DNA of 64,000 nt, taken from positions 1,178,001-1,242,000 of the forward strand of contig NZ_JAICCF010000001.1 of NCBI RefSeq assembly GCF_019492185.1, given 5' to 3'. The stretch is from Chitinophaga rhizophila. Its GTDB lineage: Bacteria; Bacteroidota; Bacteroidia; Chitinophagales; Chitinophagaceae. A program made the translations under genes and the position numbers. Shown here in pieces: positions 1 through 7,780 of this stretch. Position 1 is the first letter of the stretch, and every line of letters begins with the position of its first letter. The notes beneath the pieces were generated by a model. That model was not told the origin of the DNA. It searched no databases and worked only from the letters and a program-made list of their open reading frames with translations.

Positions 1-2
1 TA

Positions 3-680
3 GAAATAGAAACCGTAGCAAGCATACAATCCAGAAAATCGACAATAGATGAAACTAAAAATGAAATACAAAAGGAGCTATTGAAATTTAAATGGATAAT
101 TACAGGAGCTATTTTAGTTCAATTTGCGTGGTACTTGGATGGAGTCGCAAGGCAGGAAACTTCCAAAATCGGAGATATGGACAATATATCGAAGCCTATA
201 CAGGATGCGCTTACAGGAGCGAATGGCATTATCATAGATGATTGCCAGATTAAAAATCTTGAAACGCTTTGGCTGACTAAAAATCAGTCAGTACAAAAAC
301 ATATTCTTGGAATCGAAATTAGATTTACAAATAGTGAAACACAATTAAAATCAAACTTACATTTTATTCAATTTGACGGCCCCATGTGCTTACCAATCAA
401 TTTTGATCCTACAAAGATTGATGAGTTAATAAATGCAAAGCTATACTTATCAGGATTCAAACGGCTACGAAGGATTGCTTCTAGGTTTAAAAATATGAAT
501 GTAAATGCAGATCAATATTTAGTTGTCAACTCATATGTTTTTCATAAAACGAGGTTAAATGGATTTGATACCAATCAAATTCTTAAAACAGATGAATTGA
601 ATAAACTTTGCTTTAATACTGGTTTGACGTTATCAAGTTTTATTAAAAAGATCAAGAAAGGCAAGCTAAATTTAAGTTGA
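3..680 (+). CDS. RusA-like Holliday junction resolvase, 5' partial
   Basis: The frame is open from the window edge, has no ATG before position 81 (a TTG), and ends at 680, so the N-terminus lies outside the window. The motif GDMDNISKPIQDALTG followed by IIIDDCQI matches the DxDN-xxKPxxDxL ... DDxQ signature of RusA-type crossover junction endonucleases, whose acidic residues bind Mg2+ and cleave four-way junctions. The lysine-rich C-terminal tail (about 100 residues after the core) is not part of the RusA domain I know. Such genes are often found in prophages or other mobile DNA, which fits the accessory character of the next 8 kb, but no phage gene is visible here. Confidence 0.72.
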   Translation, partial: EIETVASIQSRKSTIDETKNEIQKELLKFKWIITGAILVQFAWYLDGVARQETSKIGDMDNISKPIQDALTGANGIIIDDCQIKNLETLWLTKNQSVQKHILGIEIRFTNSETQLKSNLHFIQFDGPMCLPINFDPTKIDELINAKLYLSGFKRLRRIASRFKNMNVNADQYLVVNSYVFHKTRLNGFDTNQILKTDELNKLCFNTGLTLSSFIKKIKKGKLNLS

Positions 681-735
681 AAGATAAGTTTATAAGATAT
701 TTTTCTTTGCTAACGATATAATAATCAATAGAAAT

Positions 736-815
736 TGGTTCCGGGCAGAGCGGTTCGTTACCTCCCCGCTCCCCCACAGATCCATGCGAGCCGCTTTCCG
801 GCACACGGTTCCTAT
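736..815 (-). ncRNA. Group II intron 3'-end remnant (domain V/VI-like)
   Basis: Read on the minus strand, about 790-813 forms a domain V-like hairpin: CCGTGT pairs with GCATGG, a two-base TC bulge follows, then GCCG/CGGC capped by a GAAA loop. Just downstream a second stem (GAGCGG/CCGCTC) with an AGGTAAC stretch resembles domain VI with its branch-point region. The catalytic AGC triad reads AAC and the apical loop has an extra G, so it looks decayed. No intron-encoded reverse transcriptase is present nearby. It could also be an unrelated structured RNA. Confidence 0.45.
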
Positions 816-900
816 GTTTACGGTTTCGCTAATCGATAGCTGTGATAGACCTTCGGTCTTACAAGGGCTATTTAACCTTTACTTACAATTCAAATCATTC

Positions 901-954
901 AACTTACCAACAATCAACCACATTTGGTTCGAATACGCTCCGCTACTGGGCACT
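901..954 (+). repeat. 54-bp imperfect repeat, copy 1
   Basis: 45 of 54 bases match 7685-7738 in the same orientation. The last 18 bases (GCTCCGCTACTGGGCACT) and the core CATTTGGTTCGAA are identical. Both copies are followed 4-6 bases later by a G+C-rich hairpin and a T-run. The pair flanks the IS, the immunity candidate and the RHS gene. Function unknown. Confidence 0.75.
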
Positions 955-956
955 TA

Positions 957-996
957 ATGGCTCTGTAATCAATTGATTTACAGGGCCATTTTTATT
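957..996 (+). terminator. Rho-independent-type terminator after repeat copy 1
   Basis: A 10-bp stem (GGCTCTGTAA with TTACAGGGCC, one G-T pair) at 959-968/978-987 is followed by ATTTTTATTTTA on the plus strand. There is no plus-strand gene directly upstream except the RusA-like gene ending 280 bases earlier. Confidence 0.6.
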
Positions 997-1036
997 TTAT
1001 GCTTGTCAATTTTTCATAGGTTTTAACCCTTTCTAC

Positions 1037-1060
1037 GGATCAAGTTGAAAACTTGGGGGA
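1037..1060 (+). repeat. IS terminal inverted repeat, left
   Basis: Identical over 24 bases to the reverse complement of 2437-2460. It marks the left boundary of the insertion sequence. Confidence 0.88.
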
Positions 1061-1100
1061 TTAGATCAAAAGCTGTTGTTTTGCTGTATAAATCGACATT

Positions 1101-1454
1101 TTGGATCAGAATTACCGCCAGTTAATAGAATTAATGCTTCCTGCAGGCATTTTGGAATACTTCGAGTTAACCAATACCACAAAGGATTCTAAAGGAATTA
1201 ATATCTTCCTGGAAGAGAAAAATATTGTTCCAGAGGAATACAAAGATCAATTACTTCACTCCAAAGGTTTTCTACCAGAAGTACAAGTACAGGACTTTCC
1301 TATTAGGGGACATAAGGTTGCCCTATGCATCAAACGCAGACGCTGGGAGGTGCAATCGACCGGAGAAATAGTAACCAGAGACTGGACGCTTGTAAGAGCA
1401 GGAGCACGAATGACAACAGAGTTCGGGCTTTTTTTAAAAGGGATATTTGGATAA
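1101..1454 (+). CDS. IS transposase N-terminal region protein (ISAon1 type)
   Basis: This 117-residue protein matches the separately encoded N-terminal region of ISAon1-type transposases. The recognisable parts are an LMLPAGILEYFELT start, LEEKNIVPEEYKD, a central QDFPIRGHKVAL segment and a basic IKRRRWEVQSTGEIVTRDW segment. It probably binds the IS ends. TTG is the apparent start; an ATT lies just before it. The 3' end overlaps the transposase frame by 8 bases, next to a T7A4 run, which could allow frameshifting or coupled translation. Confidence 0.78.
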   Translation: MDQNYRQLIELMLPAGILEYFELTNTTKDSKGINIFLEEKNIVPEEYKDQLLHSKGFLPEVQVQDFPIRGHKVALCIKRRRWEVQSTGEIVTRDWTLVRAGARMTTEFGLFLKGIFG

Positions 1455-2430
1455 TTATCCCATCAGTCCAGTACAATTAGGCCACTTTTTTCAGGTAGAT
1501 GGTAAACAATTACAACAACAATACAAGAATCATTTAAGCGACTATCACCAATGGGAGCAGAAGGATCATGCTGAACACTGGATGGTTTTTGAGCAAAATA
1601 TTGGCCCCTATCTAAGCATTGATGAAACAGCATTTTCCAGTGGAGAACTGTATACGATAGTTACAAATAAGGCTGCGAAAGGGCGCAGGGGCTCTATTGT
1701 AGCAATGATCAAAGGAACACAGGCAGACTATCTGATCAATATTTTGAACAAGATACCCAAACGGCTTCGCAGGAAGGTATTGGAAGTAACAATCGATATG
1801 TCTGCAAGCCTCAACCTGGCTATTAAGCGGTGCTTTCCTAATGCTGACCGTGTAATTGACCGTTTTCATGTTCAACAACTAGCCTTTGATGCAGTACAGG
1901 AAACCCGTATAAAATATAGATGGGAAGCCCTTGAGGAAGAAACTAATGCCTATGAACAGGCTAGAAAGCAGAAGATTGCCTATCAGCCAGAAGTATTGCA
2001 TAATGGGGATACTATCAAGCAGCTCCTGGCTCGTAGCAGATACTTATTGTTCAAACAGCCACGATTATGGACTAGAGAGCAGCAGCAACGGGCGGAACTA
2101 TTATTTACCAGATATCCTGTTATCCAAAAAGCCTATCAACTATCGTTGGGCTTAGGAGATGTGTTCAGAATATGCACTAGCAAAGAACAAGCCTTTAAAA
2201 GACTCGCACTATGGTACAATGATGTAGACACTTCCGGAATACAATCGTTCAAAACCCTGTCCAGGACTGTGCAAAATCATTACCTGGGTATCCTGAACTT
2301 CTTTAACAACCGGGCCACCAATGCAGCAGCAGAATCATTTAATGCGAAGGTAAAATCATTTAGAAACGCTATGAGAGGAGTCAGGGACGTAAACTTCTTC
2401 CTTTTTACGCTCGTTAAACTATATGCTTAA
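1447..2430 (+). CDS. DDE transposase (ISAon1/ISL3-like)
   Basis: The 327-residue product has the DDE-type catalytic core of the ISL3-like family. YLSIDETAF supplies the first Asp (residue about 58), VTIDMSASLNLAIKRCFPNA with VIDRFHVQQLA the second, and ATNAAAESFNAKVKSFRN the terminal Glu. TTG is the apparent start, in the +1 frame relative to the upstream ORF and overlapping it. The frame has no internal stops, so the transposase may be functional. It is expressed as a separate protein or as a frameshift fusion; the sequence alone cannot decide. Confidence 0.85.
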   Translation: MDNYPISPVQLGHFFQVDGKQLQQQYKNHLSDYHQWEQKDHAEHWMVFEQNIGPYLSIDETAFSSGELYTIVTNKAAKGRRGSIVAMIKGTQADYLINILNKIPKRLRRKVLEVTIDMSASLNLAIKRCFPNADRVIDRFHVQQLAFDAVQETRIKYRWEALEEETNAYEQARKQKIAYQPEVLHNGDTIKQLLARSRYLLFKQPRLWTREQQQRAELLFTRYPVIQKAYQLSLGLGDVFRICTSKEQAFKRLALWYNDVDTSGIQSFKTLSRTVQNHYLGILNFFNNRATNAAAESFNAKVKSFRNAMRGVRDVNFFLFTLVKLYA

Positions 2431-2436
2431 TAACCA

Positions 2437-2460
2437 TCCCCCAAGTTTTCAACTTGATCC
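2437..2460 (-). repeat. IS terminal inverted repeat, right
   Basis: Perfect 24-base inverted match to 1037-1060, starting 6 bases after the transposase stop codon. It defines the right end of the element. Confidence 0.88.
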
Positions 2461-2533
2461 CTTTATCTTTTTAAATTCTTCTGCTGTAGATCCATCATCC
2501 AGTTATAAAGGGCCACAATAGATAACAATAATG

Positions 2534-3127
2534 CTAATATTTCTTAATTGCATTCTTCCATCCTCGCTGTTCAAGTTCTCTTAATATTAGATATTTATGT
2601 CCTGAAAATCCACCTTCAAGACCACGTAATTTAATGCCATTCTGTTCAATAACGGTGATGAGTAAATATCTAGAGGTTGTTATTCCATATTTCTCTGAAG
2701 TCGCTGCTTCATCAACCCAATAGAGGCATTTCTCTATTAAGTCATTTTCTACTCTAAACCGATTACCTACTTCCCATACCCCACGTCGCGCTCCAAAAGC
2801 AAGACAACTATCATCACCATTGTTCCATAAAACAAATGATTGATGAGTCGAGACCTCGCCCTCAAAATATGCTTCGATGATAATGATTGGATGACGAGGA
2901 TCAAAACAGATATCTTTAAAATAAGGTGCTACAAAACCTACAAAAGATGTTCTATCAAGCGAGTCAACTCCATACTCACTAAAATCCAGTGCACTTTTAG
3001 TAACAGCACTCCAATTTATTAATTGTTTATTCAAATTGCATAGTGGTGGCTGACTATCAATACAGGATACAATAAATACAGCAAATAAAATGTATGGTAT
3101 AAAATAAATTCGATTAAGTTTATTCAC
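2534..3127 (-). CDS. Lipoprotein, candidate immunity protein for the RHS toxin
   Basis: The 197-residue protein begins with a basic start, a hydrophobic stretch and an IVSC lipobox (lipidated Cys 22), so it should be anchored in an envelope membrane. I do not recognise the remaining domain. It starts 11 bp after the RHS stop codon on the same strand, the usual position of the cognate immunity gene of polymorphic RHS toxins. An envelope location would suit neutralising a toxin that arrives through the periplasm. Its role is inferred from position only. The A+T-rich composition differs from the RHS body, as is common for exchangeable tip/immunity cassettes. Confidence 0.65.
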   Translation of the reverse strand: MNKLNRIYFIPYILFAVFIVSCIDSQPPLCNLNKQLINWSAVTKSALDFSEYGVDSLDRTSFVGFVAPYFKDICFDPRHPIIIIEAYFEGEVSTHQSFVLWNNGDDSCLAFGARRGVWEVGNRFRVENDLIEKCLYWVDEAATSEKYGITTSRYLLITVIEQNGIKLRGLEGGFSGHKYLILRELEQRGWKNAIKKY

Positions 3128-3138
3128 AATAAAATGTT

Positions 3139-6100
3139 TTATAAAATTCTCGCTGGTACTTTTTGTTCATTGCGAAGCTTGTTTTCGAATATTCGTACAT
3201 TAACTTCTTCAACGGAAAGTATTTTGGACGTATTGGTGATTTCTTTGTCCTTTTTTCCAGACGATCTATCGTCTGCTCTTCCCTTTATCATATTTAATGC
3301 ATGTTTCAGCTCATGGCCTAAGCCGATGAATGGCGGTCTCGTTGTACTACCGTTTACATCAACTCCACCTTCTTTCTCCCATGGACTATAGTATACAGTT
3401 GTGTTACTGCCATTACTTTTTGTACCATCTGATTTGAGATAAGCATCACCTTCATTGTCTGGGGTTGTTTTGTTTCCATATATGGCTTCGGTAATAGATA
3501 CTATTTTTTCCGAGTTAATTGCTTCTTTTAGGAGATTTGTTCCTTCAGTCTTATTTCCACTGGCAACGACTGAATTGCCTCTTTCAGGCGTGCCCATCGC
3601 TAAGGCGGTCAAGGAATTCGACATATTATAGATCTCTACCTTCCCTGAAGGCAACAATATCAATTTATCACTTGTTAGTTGCTGCAAATCCCGAAATGTC
3701 AAATCTACAAACTTAGGATCTCCTTTTAAAATTATATCAGACGGTGCCATCCCATCAGAATCAGTAAATCTCACCGGATTATCAAACGCATAATTATAAG
3801 GCGAATGTCTTCTCATTTTCTCGGCAAGTGGATCCAAGACATTCCACCTACCTATCTGCGAGTCATACATCCTGGCACCATAATCATACCACTCCAATCC
3901 ATCTCCATTACCGAATTCTCCACCCTGCAACTCCTTCCCATTATACTTAATCCGGTTCCCCGCATAATTCATACCTTTCAAAGCATTCGTTGATATCCCC
4001 ACCATCGTCAACCCATACGGATAATAATGCGTTTCCTCCAGCAACGGTCCACTACTCAAACCCATCACCACATTATCAAAATACACATCTTGTTGACTCT
4101 CGTTACTCGTATACACATACAAATAACCACTCTTCGCTACCGGCATTCTTTCCACTCCCAGTTGTTGTAACTCATCCGGACTAGATTTCACCTGCCTTAC
4201 CCCACTATTCTCCTCTACTAATTTAAAATCATCATCGAACATTACAAAATTCAAGTATGCTTTCGGACGATCTGACTGTCCATTATTCCCTTCGTTTTCC
4301 TTTAAACGCTGATAAGTATTCCCATAAAAATCGGCATTAAATAGTGTATTGTTAGAAAGCGCTCCATCATGTACTCCTTTCTCTTTAGCACCGCCTCCAA
4401 AAGCCTGTATTAAACCCGCTACCATATCTTCTACTGGTGCCCCCCGACCATTATCCTTTGGTCCGTTAGACTTATAAAAAGCACGTGCACTGATCTGCAC
4501 AGTATCACCTGCCATTACCCTTAACACAAGTGAAGGACCTATCTTCTTTCCCTCAGTTTTACCGTTTAACCTGGCTACTGATTTATTCTCCGGAGTAGCT
4601 TCATCCAAGGGATAACCTGATGGCTTTTCCACCCGCGTCTCCTCGATATTGCTGAACAAGGCGGACTCCGTTGCCGCAGCACCGGTTTCCATTGTCGCTG
4701 CATACATGGTAAAGTCAGTCTGATCTGTCAACACAGTTCGCACATTACCCAAATGGTCCTTCTCAAAATAATCGTATACGTATACTACAGGATCACCTGT
4801 TTTGTATACTGGCCTTATACGCCCCTCTTCATGACCAATTAATTCGAGGCTGTCCTGCTTATAAACGAATACCCCATCGTAATCTGTCACTGTTGTCTTT
4901 GCCATACTTCCGCTATTATCCACGACAGTCTTACACAACTTATTACCCATAGCATCATATAAATAGGTAATCGTACCTTTTCCCACTATCGTAATTACTG
5001 AAGGTAAATTCAGATCATTATAAGTAATTGATGATATACGCTTATTCAAATCTGTAATCATATTACCATTGGCATCATAAGCATAATCTTTCACGGAAGT
5101 GTTACCATCTATAAAATCGCCAAGCTGCGCTGACTTCGTAATAGATGAGTCGATATCCCGAACACCCAATAATCTGTTGCTGTTTGACGGATAAGTATAA
5201 ATCAAACTATCGATTGTCTTACTCGCTGTACCGATCATCCCTTTCTGTAACATTGTTTTGATGTTGCCATTGGCATCATAACTAAGGTTACTTACAGAAA
5301 AGTCCTTTACTCCCTGTGCCCAGCTGGCTCCGTTCCGTTGGGTAAAATAAGCGCCCGTCAACCGATTCGCCCTGTCGTAATTATAACCGTATGCAAAAGC
5401 GCTGTCTGCACGTGTCTTCCACTTTACACCTGCTATATTACCATTGAGCTGAGCAGCCGTAAAGCCATAATCATAACTCAGTTCCTGACCAAACCAGTTA
5501 GTGGTCACGTTACCACTATTGACAAAGTTCTTATTGATGCCCTGCAACCAACCACGGATATTATAAGTATAGTTTAATGTATCCAACATTGCCCCAGAGG
5601 TGGTTACTCCCAAGCGTTTAAGACGCAGCTGACCTAGCTCATTATAGCTGTTAGCTGCTACTGTCCGTTCCTGGGTGACATCATCATTTAAACGCTTCTT
5701 AACCGTTAATAACCGCCCACCATGATCATATGTCATACTTGTCCTTAGCGTAGTCTGAGGTATTGTACTTTTGGGATTCTGATGACGCAGGTAAGTTGCT
5801 AAAACAAGGCCCTTGTAACTGTACAACTTTGACATGACATCTTTTCCTCCGAGATTGTTCTCAGCTACTACTTGCACAGCACGTCCTTTATCATTGTAAT
5901 AAGTAGTAGTTGTAAGCCATTTATCCGTTCCTAACACCCTTACCTTTGTGCCTGTTACCAGGCCGGTTGTCATACCTGTAACTGGCCTTCTATCTGGATA
6001 AAGCGTATCTGCTGCCTGTAGTTTAGTAGTATCACCGCCTACAAATGCAAGCTTACCTGCATAATCATAGTTATCATAAAACGTGTAGGTCAACGGCATT

Positions 6101-7440
6101 AGCGATGATGCTGGGATATCTGGCAACGGATTACTGGCTGTAATCGAAATAGTCTCCCCGGCTGACGGATTAATCTCCGCCACTAGCTCTGTGCCTGTGC
6201 CACTATCAAAGCCATCCAGCAGTGATATGCTCTTCGTAGCTGTATATAAGTCATTGCCCTCATGCGCATAAACATATAAATCCTCCTTCCCGGGAGCTGT
6301 ATAGGCCACCGACTTTGAACCAGCGACTGCATTCATTCGTTTCTGTAAAGAGTCTGCCGAAATAGTTTGCTTATATATGCCCGTCATAGTGGGGCGATTC
6401 AATTCATCATAAAAGTTCACCAGCCACTCCATGGGTGACTTTGAACGTTGAACTGAATCCTGGATAAATACTAACCGGTCACGGTTATCATAAACCATAA
6501 AAACACGACCAGAACCCGATATCCGCTTCATAATCATTCGTTGGCGTCCATCATATTGATACTGATAACATAAACCAGTATCTACTGCTGTGGTAATGGC
6601 CCAGTTACTTTTGATCGACTCAACACCTTGGGGAGGAATAACGTATCGCAGATTGCCCAGGTCATCATAGACATAATAGGTACATAACCAGCCATACGCT
6701 CCGGCAGCTGGAGCATCTGCTATCTGAACCTTTTTTAAGACAACATGCCCATCCTTGTCTTTATACTCGACTACCTGGTTCTGTTGTTCATCAATACTTA
6801 CGGTCTTGTATAACTGACCTGCACTATAATACCCGGTACTAGTAGGTAATCCGGACCCTACATTCCATAATCTTACAGAATCAGTTGCCACATTCACCAG
6901 GTAACGGGTCTCAACCGGCTTGCCTGACCAGCTATTCCCTGGCGCGTATGTTTTTAAAACCCGGTTTAAAGGCGAGGTCTCGAAGTCAGTTTTACTGTAA
7001 AAGATACTTTCTCCGATGACTCCCGGGTTCAGCACACCGTTCTTATAGAAATTACTTTGTGTCGTGAATGGATCAGTTTTAAACCTTCCATCGGCAGACG
7101 ACTGATCTGCATAGGGCAAGTATTGATACTGCCGTCGCCCAAATTCATCATATACCTCGGTTTGTACCAGGTCCTTACCATTGGCGGTAATTCCTTTAGC
7201 CACTGTTTGTATAGGTCTGCCTAAAGCATCCAGGTACTGGGTCGTTTGCTTTACCTCTCTAACCTTTCTGGTAGTCGATGTCACCGCTCCAGTATCACTC
7301 AACGGCATATCCGGTTCCCAGGTCCTGACATAGTTAATATGTATTGGTATAAGATGATGGTAGCGGAACTGGAGTAGCGGTGCTACGTACTCCTCCTGGC
7401 TTTTGTGCAAAAAGGACAGAGGATAACAATAGGATTGCAA
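3139..7440 (-). CDS. RHS/YD-repeat toxin with C-terminal zincin (M91-like) tip
   Basis: The body has many YD-type repeats (residues roughly 40-1130) and the hyperconserved RHS core end NYAFDNPVRFTDSDGMAP near residue 1232. After it comes a 200-residue tip. The tip contains IGLGHELKHALNMIKG (HELKH at residues 1376-1380, bases 3301-3315), an HExxH zinc site, then EEVNVRIFENKLRNE, which resembles the EE...ENxLR end of peptidase M91 (NleD-type). A metalloprotease effector is therefore likely. RHS shells encapsulate such tips and release them by cleavage near the core end. This reading frame lacks a signal peptide: the proper export signal is encoded at 7334-7474 in another frame, so the residues before INYVRTWEP are probably out-of-frame translation. 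Confidence 0.85.
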   Translation of the reverse strand: MQSYCYPLSFLHKSQEEYVAPLLQFRYHHLIPIHINYVRTWEPDMPLSDTGAVTSTTRKVREVKQTTQYLDALGRPIQTVAKGITANGKDLVQTEVYDEFGRRQYQYLPYADQSSADGRFKTDPFTTQSNFYKNGVLNPGVIGESIFYSKTDFETSPLNRVLKTYAPGNSWSGKPVETRYLVNVATDSVRLWNVGSGLPTSTGYYSAGQLYKTVSIDEQQNQVVEYKDKDGHVVLKKVQIADAPAAGAYGWLCTYYVYDDLGNLRYVIPPQGVESIKSNWAITTAVDTGLCYQYQYDGRQRMIMKRISGSGRVFMVYDNRDRLVFIQDSVQRSKSPMEWLVNFYDELNRPTMTGIYKQTISADSLQKRMNAVAGSKSVAYTAPGKEDLYVYAHEGNDLYTATKSISLLDGFDSGTGTELVAEINPSAGETISITASNPLPDIPASSLMPLTYTFYDNYDYAGKLAFVGGDTTKLQAADTLYPDRRPVTGMTTGLVTGTKVRVLGTDKWLTTTTYYNDKGRAVQVVAENNLGGKDVMSKLYSYKGLVLATYLRHQNPKSTIPQTTLRTSMTYDHGGRLLTVKKRLNDDVTQERTVAANSYNELGQLRLKRLGVTTSGAMLDTLNYTYNIRGWLQGINKNFVNSGNVTTNWFGQELSYDYGFTAAQLNGNIAGVKWKTRADSAFAYGYNYDRANRLTGAYFTQRNGASWAQGVKDFSVSNLSYDANGNIKTMLQKGMIGTASKTIDSLIYTYPSNSNRLLGVRDIDSSITKSAQLGDFIDGNTSVKDYAYDANGNMITDLNKRISSITYNDLNLPSVITIVGKGTITYLYDAMGNKLCKTVVDNSGSMAKTTVTDYDGVFVYKQDSLELIGHEEGRIRPVYKTGDPVVYVYDYFEKDHLGNVRTVLTDQTDFTMYAATMETGAAATESALFSNIEETRVEKPSGYPLDEATPENKSVARLNGKTEGKKIGPSLVLRVMAGDTVQISARAFYKSNGPKDNGRGAPVEDMVAGLIQAFGGGAKEKGVHDGALSNNTLFNADFYGNTYQRLKENEGNNGQSDRPKAYLNFVMFDDDFKLVEENSGVRQVKSSPDELQQLGVERMPVAKSGYLYVYTSNESQQDVYFDNVVMGLSSGPLLEETHYYPYGLTMVGISTNALKGMNYAGNRIKYNGKELQGGEFGNGDGLEWYDYGARMYDSQIGRWNVLDPLAEKMRRHSPYNYAFDNPVRFTDSDGMAPSDIILKGDPKFVDLTFRDLQQLTSDKLILLPSGKVEIYNMSNSLTALAMGTPERGNSVVASGNKTEGTNLLKEAINSEKIVSITEAIYGNKTTPDNEGDAYLKSDGTKSNGSNTTVYYSPWEKEGGVDVNGSTTRPPFIGLGHELKHALNMIKGRADDRSSGKKDKEITNTSKILSVEEVNVRIFENKLRNEQKVPARIL

Positions 7441-7474
7441 CTAAGATAATTCCACGCAGTACACTAAATTTCAT
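7334..7474 (-). pseudogene. Detached signal-peptide start of the RHS gene (frameshifted)
   Basis: ATG at 7474 opens a 46-codon frame encoding MKFSVLRGIILVAILLLSS and then VLFAQKPGG, a clear signal peptide with an FAQ cleavage site. It continues into VPLPSSYTNTY and stops at TAA (7334-7336). In homologous Bacteroidota RHS proteins this leader runs straight into INYVRTWEP, which here follows one base out of frame (ATT AAC TAT). A net +1 (or -2) indel at about 7335-7341 therefore separates the secretion signal from the toxin body. There is no homopolymer at the junction, so slippage is not the obvious cause. Confidence 0.75.
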
Positions 7475-7591
7475 AGAGGGACTTACTTACTTTATAATTG
7501 GCGGCTAATACTTGCAGACAGTTTTACTTAGCTATTCTACTATAACAGGTATATTGAAACAAACACTATGGCACTGTTAATAAAAGCTCCA

Positions 7592-7622
7592 CAAATATAC
7601 AAAACCGATTTACCTCTCCAAA
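7592..7622 (-). promoter_or_regulatory. Bacteroidota-type promoter for the RHS gene
   Basis: On the minus strand TTTG (7619-7622) is separated by exactly 19 bases from TATATTTG (7592-7599), matching the TTTG-N19-TAnnTTTG consensus of Bacteroidota sigma-A promoters. The expected transcript starts about 110 bases before the ATG at 7474, which supports that ATG as the original start of the RHS gene. Confidence 0.6.
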
Positions 7623-7684
7623 GCGTAATATAAAATTCGCAATTGGACTCTTAGTACTAGCCCTCACACAGCAGAATGTACATT

Positions 7685-7738
7685 AACTTACTAATTATCA
7701 AAATCATTTGGTTCGAAAGAGCTCCGCTACTGGGCACT
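7685..7738 (+). repeat. 54-bp imperfect repeat, copy 2
   Basis: Direct repeat of 901-954 with 9 mismatches, six of them in the first 20 bases. It lies between the RHS promoter and the 3' end of the broken hydrolase, again immediately before a strong hairpin. Confidence 0.75.
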
Positions 7739-7744
7739 ACAGCG

Positions 7745-7780
7745 AATAGGTCGGAGATATCTCCGACCTATTGCTTTTTA
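7745..7780. terminator. Hairpin terminator after repeat copy 2
   Basis: The 28-base segment 7745-7772 is a perfect palindrome (AATAGGTCGGAGAT and its complement). It is followed by GCTTTTTA on the plus strand. It also lies directly after the original stop codon of the minus-strand hydrolase gene, so it could act on either strand. Confidence 0.6.

Larger units (their letters stand above)
1037..2460 (+). mobile_element. Insertion sequence, ISAon1-type (ISL3-like), complete
   Basis: The element is bounded by perfect 24-bp inverted repeats at 1037-1060 and 2437-2460 (outer ends begin GGATCAAGTTG). It carries two overlapping ORFs typical of ISAon1-type elements: an N-terminal DNA-binding protein and a DDE transposase. 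The flanking octamers are CTTTCTAC (left) and CTTTATCT (right), so an exact 8-bp target duplication is not seen, which suggests old insertion or rearrangement of one flank. The terminal repeats and both ORFs look intact, so it may still be mobile. Confidence 0.85.

Noticed and set aside
1029..2468. 8-bp target duplication for the insertion sequence
   Set aside because: Flanks CTTTCTAC and CTTTATCT share only the first four bases and one later base; not convincing as a duplication.
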